DNA from: Tubulanus polymorphus
Taxonomy: Eukaryota > Nemertea > Palaeonemertea > Tubulaniformes > Tubulanidae
Assembly (NCBI RefSeq): GCF_964204645.1
Contig: NC_134031.1
Span: forward strand, 18,039,307-18,103,306
Direction: 5' to 3'
DNA length: 64,000 bases
The notes under the pieces are model-generated. The model did no database searches, had not been told where the DNA came from, and saw only the letters and a program-made list of their open reading frames with translations. Below, piece after piece: positions 58,466-64,000 of the stretch. Numbering within the stretch: position 1 is the stretch's first letter; each line of letters opens with the position of its first letter. The position numbers were made by a program, and so were the translations under genes.

Positions 58466-58954
58466 GATTTCACCGGCGTCCGCTAGGTGTCGCTGATCAC
58501 CAGGCCCAGGGATTCTTCAGAACGGTCTGGAATTAGACTTTAGATTTTAGATCTTTTGGAATTTACAGGGGTCATGGAAAAGTATGTCGCGGTGGTGGTC
58601 AGGTTTGGTTCCACAACTTCCTATCGTTTGGTCACGTTTGGCTACCGATCTTAGTCCCCTGGCGGGATCTTATTTCAAAACGAGATTCCGTGTAAAATAA
58701 AATGTTCGAAATTCGGGATGGGTAAAATTGATTGTTGAAACATAACCAGTGGATAACTTACGTTACTTGACCCCAGAACATTTTCCTAATTTAATGATTA
58801 AGTCATTGGGGGAATAAGTCTAGATAATCGAAGACGAATGCACTGTTACTAAACGTGACCTATAAAGTCAAAAACCGACTGTAACAGACACTCATGTATG
58901 CTATTTTTTTATTTCTATCAACTTTTTGCCTTTCCCATGAGAGAATGATTACCT

Positions 58955-59330
58955 AGATTTAGGTTGTTAGATTGGTAATAGCCGATAATAGCTTAGACTG
59001 ATCTCAAGTTGTTAGATTGGTTATAGAACCTATATTATCCTAGACTGTTGTTTGGTCATAGAAGTAAGAGTTGTTAAATATGCTTTAGAACCAAAATTAG
59101 CTTAGACTGATCTTAAGTTGTTATATTGGTGATAAAACCAAAATGAGATTAAACTGGTCTTAAGTTGTTAGAATGGATATAGAACTAAAATGAGATTAAA
59201 TTGGTCTTAAGTTGTTGGGTTATAGACATAACATGAGCTGTTAAATTTGTTTTAGAACCAAAATAAGTCTCATGATAGAACCAAAATGGCTTAGTCAAAT
59301 TTTAACCAACAACTGTGGAAGTGGATCTTG
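58955..59330. repeat. Dispersed repeat, CTTAGACTTAAGACC family, five to six internal copies
   Basis: In reverse orientation, TTAGACTGATCTTAAGTTGTT-like units of about 60 bp recur through this stretch and end in CAACTGTGGAAGTGGATC. It appears to be a local expansion of the family. Confidence 0.6.
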
Positions 59331-59752
59331 GTTCTAGCTACTGATAAAACACAGCCTAATAATTCCCCCATAGGGCCTTTCCCTACGATTTAGTAAAACT
59401 ATTGATACAAGTCAAAGACTTTCTTACCACCACCAACTAGCCGCTAGTATATAAACAATGATTGTTGAAGGAATGCGCGTCTAAAAATCCACCACATTCA
59501 CAGAACAGCGTCATAATCGTGCACAGATTTGGGGCCAAATAAACACAACACATGATACGCTACGTTACAAAAATCTTTTTTTTAATCCAACGACCTTCCT
59601 AAGTTTTTTCTCTGTGCGCCGTGTGTTATAATTTGTTAACGTAAAGAGCAAATCCTGGATGAAAAAAAAACATGAACTGATATCTCTGACCTTAAGCATC
59701 AGATCAAAGATTCTATCAACGAACTAGCACCCTTTACTCCCCATCCCCATCA

Positions 59753-60033
59753 AGATAATACCAGTCTATAAAACTGGCCCTTGGGCTCAGCTGTACAGAT
59801 TTGACTCGTGTCCAAAATTGATATAGACTGGTATGAAACTTAACCCGGGTGTTAACTCAGTGCCCAGGTTAAAGATAATACCAGTCTTTAAAACTGGCCC
59901 TTGGGCTCAGCTGTACAGATTTGACTCGTGTCCAAAATTGATATAGACTGGTAAGAAACTTAACCCGGGTGTTAACTCAGTGCCCGGGTTAAAGATAGTA
60001 CCAGTCTATAAAACCGGCCCATGGGCTCAGCTT
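59753..60033 (+). repeat. Tandem repeat of a 120-bp unit, 2.3 copies
   Basis: The unit starting AGATAATACCAGTCTATAAA repeats with an exact 120-bp period (59753, 59873, 59993); the first two copies are nearly identical and the third is partial. The words AGATAATACCAGTCTATAA also occur once at about 23850. Confidence 0.9.
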
Positions 60034-60634
60034 GTACAGTCGTGACAAACCTCAGAAATATCCGACCCCATATGAGCTCAGTTGATGAGTTTTGATTTTG
60101 AGTATGTTACCTGTATCCTACCGGTGGCAGCGATGGCTGGAGTGAGAGTGAGGCAGTGGGCCTCGGCGATCAGCTCAGTCCGAGTTAGATCGAATTACAC
60201 TTTGAACCAATCTCAGATAAAACAAGTTCATAAATCGAAAATTATTTTTTGATTCCGACGACAACTTCTTGAACTTCGTACTTTATAATAATTTCCTTGT
60301 CGTGATTTCAAAACAAAAACCTGTCTGACCGAAGTCCACGATTATATATTTTGAATATTCCAGGAATGATCAATAAACTCGGCCGCCATTCAAGTCGATC
60401 AATCAGTTTCTAAATTATATCCTTTGTGTTTGTTATCGAATCTAGTAGACCGAGTTCTAGGTGAAAATCTGTTGACGCTTAGTTTCAAAACGAGAAACTG
60501 TTTCTAATTGTATCGCGATTGCATTTTTAAACAAGAACTGTGTGAATCGATTTATCCGCAAATTCAACCTAAATTCCTCACCCAGTCCTGGAAGTGGTTA
60601 TATCCACAGTGATCTCCGTCGCTCTACGGTCCTA

Positions 60635-60901
60635 ATGTATCTGTGGTACTTGGTGTCTTGTGGTAATACGGTTCTTGGCGAACCTCCATTCAAGTTGATC
60701 AGTATCTACAACAATTACATAAACTTTCTTTCGAATTTAGTTCAGTCTTGGTTCAAATCTAAGCTTTGGGTTGATCGAACCATCGAAAATAAACAGAATC
60801 TTAGTGATGTGAAATTGACCCTTAGATCTGTGAAATCGGATCCAGAACTCAATTCCACGGTTGTTGAAATCACAATTTTAGTTTCCGCGGACAACAAGTG
60901 A
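60635..60901 (+). CDS. Uncharacterised short open frame
   Basis: ATG at 60635 gives 88 residues. It begins with a hydrophobic stretch (MYLWYLVSCGNTVLGEPPF), then a mixed aromatic and basic region and a polar end (VVEITILVSADNK). The frame is open upstream to 60476 without another ATG. The length is longer than most chance frames in this AT-rich DNA and the start could be a signal peptide, but no family is recognised, no splice partner is apparent and no poly(A) signal is close behind. It is listed only as a possibility. Confidence 0.18.
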   Translation: MYLWYLVSCGNTVLGEPPFKLISIYNNYINFLSNLVQSWFKSKLWVDRTIENKQNLSDVKLTLRSVKSDPELNSTVVEITILVSADNK

Positions 60902-61384
60902 CTGTTTGACATTAGTGAAGTAAAAACTCACGAGAATTCGATATTTCGTCCCAATTTTATGGCCTAGGGTTTACTTTATCATTAAGTATATTTCATAACT
61001 CTTATTCTATATTTGATCAATTTCAATAATTGTTTTTGAGAAGATGTGATTATTTTGATATTTTGTGATTCACAATATACGTGATATTTTTCAAGGCGTC
61101 TTCAAACTTTCAAGTTGAAAATGGAGAATTATCGTTTATAATGTACTAGGTCTGGGTTGGACGATCTAGCTACGGGTGTCGAACGCGTTCACTTTGGATT
61201 GAATCTAAAATTACAATTCTGATTAATTCGACCCCAGTCCCTTTAAACCTTCAAAACAATGACAAAATTCGAAGTAAAGCTGAATTTTATTGTAAATATA
61301 ATACTAAGCATAGTTTATTTGATTATGTATTTACAAATTATACAATTCGGGATCCAGTTCCACAGTTTCTCAGTTTTACTTACT

Positions 61385-61696
61385 CTAAAGCCAGGCGTAG
61401 GTCGACCTTGCGATGCGACGTGATCGTCGCATCGCGTCACAAGTGGCCGCGCAAGTCGGTTGCGATGCGGTTGTCAGCGACTGTGTGCGACTAGTTGCTG
61501 CCAGTCGCAACAGCACGCAGGTCGGTTGCGACGGTCGCCTCGCGTCGCAGAAAGTAGAACATGTGTGACTCATTGCGACTGGCGTCGCTGGCAGTCGCAA
61601 GGTAGCGCAGGTCGGTGAGTCGTTGCGACGCGATCGTCGCTAGCGGTCGCAGTGAGTTGCAAGCCGTCGCAAGGCCGACCTACGCCCGCCTTAAGA
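61385..61696. mobile_element. CpG-rich inverted-repeat element built from GTCGCA-like words
   Basis: About 310 bp with imperfect inverted ends of about 30 bp: AAAGCCAGGCGTAGGTCGAC on the left against AAGGCGGGCGTAGGTCGGCC read inward from the right. The interior is packed with GTCGCA/TGCGAC words on both strands and is far richer in CpG than anything else in the window. The 71-codon minus-strand frame here is a product of this composition and is not a gene. Confidence 0.65.
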
Positions 61697-63165
61697 GTTC
61701 AAATTAGTTCTTCATTTTCAATGTTTTGATCCTAGCGGAAATTAAAACACGAGACCTGTGTTTGGAACTGGATCCTGATGATCATTCACAATATCACCGA
61801 TGGCAGGTTTAAAAAGAATACTTTATATGTTTTGGAAGTTTAAAACGAAAACAAAAATACATCGTTTCATTTGGCAAACACAGCAACAATATCTGAACCA
61901 TATAAGTTTTTTCAGTTCCATAATCGAGACTTACGTGAAAAAAAACCACTTTTCACACGGAAAGAACGTCCCTCCGATCATTTGTCTATCATCCAGTTGA
62001 CCGAGTTCCCAGTTTCTCAATTACATAACATTCGGGAATTGGTTTTTCGTAAAAATTAAACGATGCCGAAATTAATAGATTTCTCTTCCACTCGTCTCTC
62101 AGCAGACGATCGCGAGAGATGAGTTTGAATAATAATCTTCAACGTCGTTTCGCTTGATACTTGACACGGTTTATCATAACAAGTGGAAACTGATTGAATG
62201 AAAATTTATACTATTTCTCCTCTCCCTCTCTCCCTACCTCTCCTTCCTCTTTTTACTCTCTCCCCTTTTTCTCTCCTCTCTCTTCCTTCTTCCCTACCTC
62301 TCACGTCAATGATCGAGTTTCGTTGGAACCGTAGCGACTGCAGCGGCGAAAGCCGTGGCAATAATTTACTGTATGACGTTTTTTTTCTTTCTATACTATG
62401 TTTTTTACGAAATTGAAGTAAATTCGCCGCGGCAATAAATGGAAAAATCGGCAATTTGCCGCGGCAATCAAAAATTACTTCCAACGCGCCTGAGCACCCC
62501 TCTTCCTCCCCTTCCCCTATCTTCTCCCCTCCCCTCTCTCTTCTCCCCTCTCATGCCCTCAAATATCAGGAGAAATAACACTTTTTTTTATATAACTAGC
62601 AAAACGTCGTAACATTTGAAATAATGTCTCTCGATGAATTGACACAAACATGGAATGTTAACAGCATGGCGGCATTCTGATGGGCGTGGCATCCGTTCAG
62701 TCATCAGACGTTTCACGTACAATCCCGCGTATTTATGAAGCAATTGTTTAGCGAGAACCTGAAAAGGAAAATAGAAGAATACATTAAGACTAGAATGATG
62801 ATTCATCTTTCAGACAATTTGAGAATATCCCTGAATGCAAATCACCGCATGATCTGAGTAAAGTTCAGTCTACAGTTCAAGTTTAGTGATTTACCAAATA
62901 CTTGAAGCTTTTTGCTCAGAAAGCTTCCAGGTTAAAGTTATGAAACACCCTTCCAAATTCACGAGGGGTACGGGGTGTCTGTGCACTCCAGCCAGAACCA
63001 GCCACGAACGCAGCTATGGTCCATTTTTAACCAGTGGGGACGATTATCACTGTCCAAAAATCCCCTTATTCATACGCCTTTACAATAGATCTCCGAATTA
63101 TGGGTCGGTCAGCAGCCCCATTATGATTCTCCACTTGATATGCCAATCGTTGTGGGCATCTGATA

Positions 63166-63196
63166 TCGGGCGGGGAGGGGAGGGGGGGGGGGTGTG
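63166..63196 (+). other. G-quadruplex-forming run
   Basis: GGGCGGGGAGGGGAGGGG followed by further Gs has four or more G-tracts with 1-base loops on the plus strand, about 370 bp upstream of the receptor at 63559. Confidence 0.6.
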
Positions 63197-63558
63197 GAGA
63201 CATTTGTTTCTACGATCAAAGTTCAAAATTACTCCGTGCGGTCGTGACTTACATCATGATTATATTCTTGAATCGGGTGAATTGACTCAGAGAGCTGTTT
63301 CTAACATAATCTAGAACTTGTGCATTCGCGATAATATTAACTATTTTGACAATTGGCAAACCATGTATTACCAACGTGACAAAATAAACACTTCATTCAG
63401 CAGTTGAACTTTTATGCAATCAAGTTTTGATTGTATAAGAATCCTGAATAGGCGAATTACATTTCAATGTAGTTCACTGCACACTAGTTTCATTTACTGG
63501 ATGCGTGGACGAATTAACTTTTGAGTTTAAACGTCGATGCTTGAAGACGACATTTTAA

Positions 63559-64000
63559 ATGTCTCAAGTCATGGATAATACAACGAAACAATATGAAAGC
63601 GTCTACTGGCCGGCACAAATTGAAAATGCGTTTATAGCTGATATAAGGAATATGAGAGCTACTCAGTACTGGTTAACGCTGTTAGTTCTGCCCGCTGTAG
63701 TTTTCATTGGTATTTTCGGCAATTCCATGACACTGTTCATCATGCAGATGAAGCTGCGCAATCGAACCTATTCGGTTTATTTCTCTGTAATCGCCGTCAC
63801 CGATTCGGCCATACTCGTAGCCAGACTTCTATTTTGGGTGAATTTTGTGTTGAGGTGTTTAGGAAGAGATATCGTTATCACGTTTCGAAGCACATCGGCG
63901 TGCATTGCTATCAGCAATATTATGCATATCTGCCAAACTATATCTTCATGGTTTATCGTCGTTGTGACCGTAGAGCGTTTAGCCTGCGTATCACATCCGT
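63559..64000 (+). CDS. Rhodopsin-class G-protein-coupled receptor, 5' part (runs off the edge)
   Basis: The frame from ATG 63559 stays open to the window end (147 codons). It shows an N-terminus with a glycosylation sequon (DNTTK), TM1 with GIFGNSMTLF (N55), TM2 with D82 (VTDSAIL), C115 before TM3, and SSWFIVVVTVERLACVSHP with E139-R140-L141 in place of DRY. TM4-TM7 lie beyond the edge. The signature in TM3 and the KLRNRTYSVY cytoplasmic loop closely resemble the receptor at 29061 (RMRRKSYSLY), so these two are probably paralogues that have not stayed adjacent. Ligand unknown. Confidence 0.86.
   Translation, partial: MSQVMDNTTKQYESVYWPAQIENAFIADIRNMRATQYWLTLLVLPAVVFIGIFGNSMTLFIMQMKLRNRTYSVYFSVIAVTDSAILVARLLFWVNFVLRCLGRDIVITFRSTSACIAISNIMHICQTISSWFIVVVTVERLACVSHP

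Larger units (their letters stand above)
58466..63558. other. Intergenic between SLC22 and the last receptor
   Basis: It contains the expanded CTTAGAC repeat (58955-59330), the 120-bp tandem repeat (59753), the doubtful frame at 60635, the CpG-rich element (61385), CT-rich tracts (62215-62310 and 62495-62550) and the G-run at 63166. No confident gene. Confidence 0.5.

Noticed and set aside
61385-61600. Minus-strand Ser/Thr/Ala/Arg-rich frame
   Set aside because: Follows from the GTCGCA word composition of an inverted-repeat element.
62588-62770. Possible terminal exon on the minus strand (acceptor near 62760)
   Set aside because: Good acceptor and open frame, but no upstream exon or recognisable protein; left out as unsupported.

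Overview
This is a eukaryotic nuclear window, almost certainly from a marine invertebrate animal and most plausibly a spiralian (mollusc, brachiopod, phoronid, annelid or similar). The DNA is AT-rich. Genes are split by GT-AG introns with strong GTAAGT-type donors. Orthologues of animal-specific families are present (an F-BAR Cip4/TOCA protein, TMEM26, PHPT1, an SLC22 transporter, a Ly6/uPAR protein, actin), together with several single-exon rhodopsin-class receptors of the rapidly expanding invertebrate type. I cannot name the species. All gene models were assembled by eye from reading frame, splice sites and phase, with no RNA or homology search.

Layout, left to right. 1-7,791: the 5' part of a Cip4/TOCA F-BAR gene on the minus strand (four coding exons, continuing off the left edge), its introns holding a 110-bp perfect palindrome, a (TA)n tract and tRNA-like pieces. 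8,301-11,892: a FAM124-like gene on the plus strand, head to head with Cip4 across about 500 bp. 14,128-17,393: a seven-exon C2H2 zinc-finger gene on the minus strand. 17,822-20,329: a 2.5-kb inverted-repeat element carrying six copies of a 190-bp tandem repeat. 20,912-21,771: PHPT1, divergent from the zinc-finger gene. 25,095-27,043: a divergent seven-exon actin with its own TATA box. 29,061-30,095 and 32,044-33,024: two intronless receptors.

33,025-46,148 is a 13-kb gene-poor tract rich in short dispersed repeats, with a possible promoter at about 33.6-34.6 kb and one doubtful secreted-peptide-like frame at 39.8-40.1 kb. 46,149-50,440: TMEM26 on the plus strand, converging on a GPI-anchored Ly6/uPAR-type gene on the minus strand (51,164-52,624) whose intron is nearly filled by a 20/40-bp tandem array. 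54,290-58,465: a nine-exon SLC22 transporter on the minus strand. 58.5-63.5 kb is again repeat-rich and includes a CpG-rich inverted-repeat element at 61.4-61.7 kb. 63,559 to the right edge: the start of a third receptor, related to the first.

The genes do not form a pathway; this is an ordinary metazoan neighbourhood. The unusual content is in the non-coding DNA: several families of inverted-repeat elements, some with clear target duplications, and a 12-14 bp word (CTGTGGAACTGG) that is found at element ends across the window and has been amplified into the tandem array at 51.65-52.13 kb.
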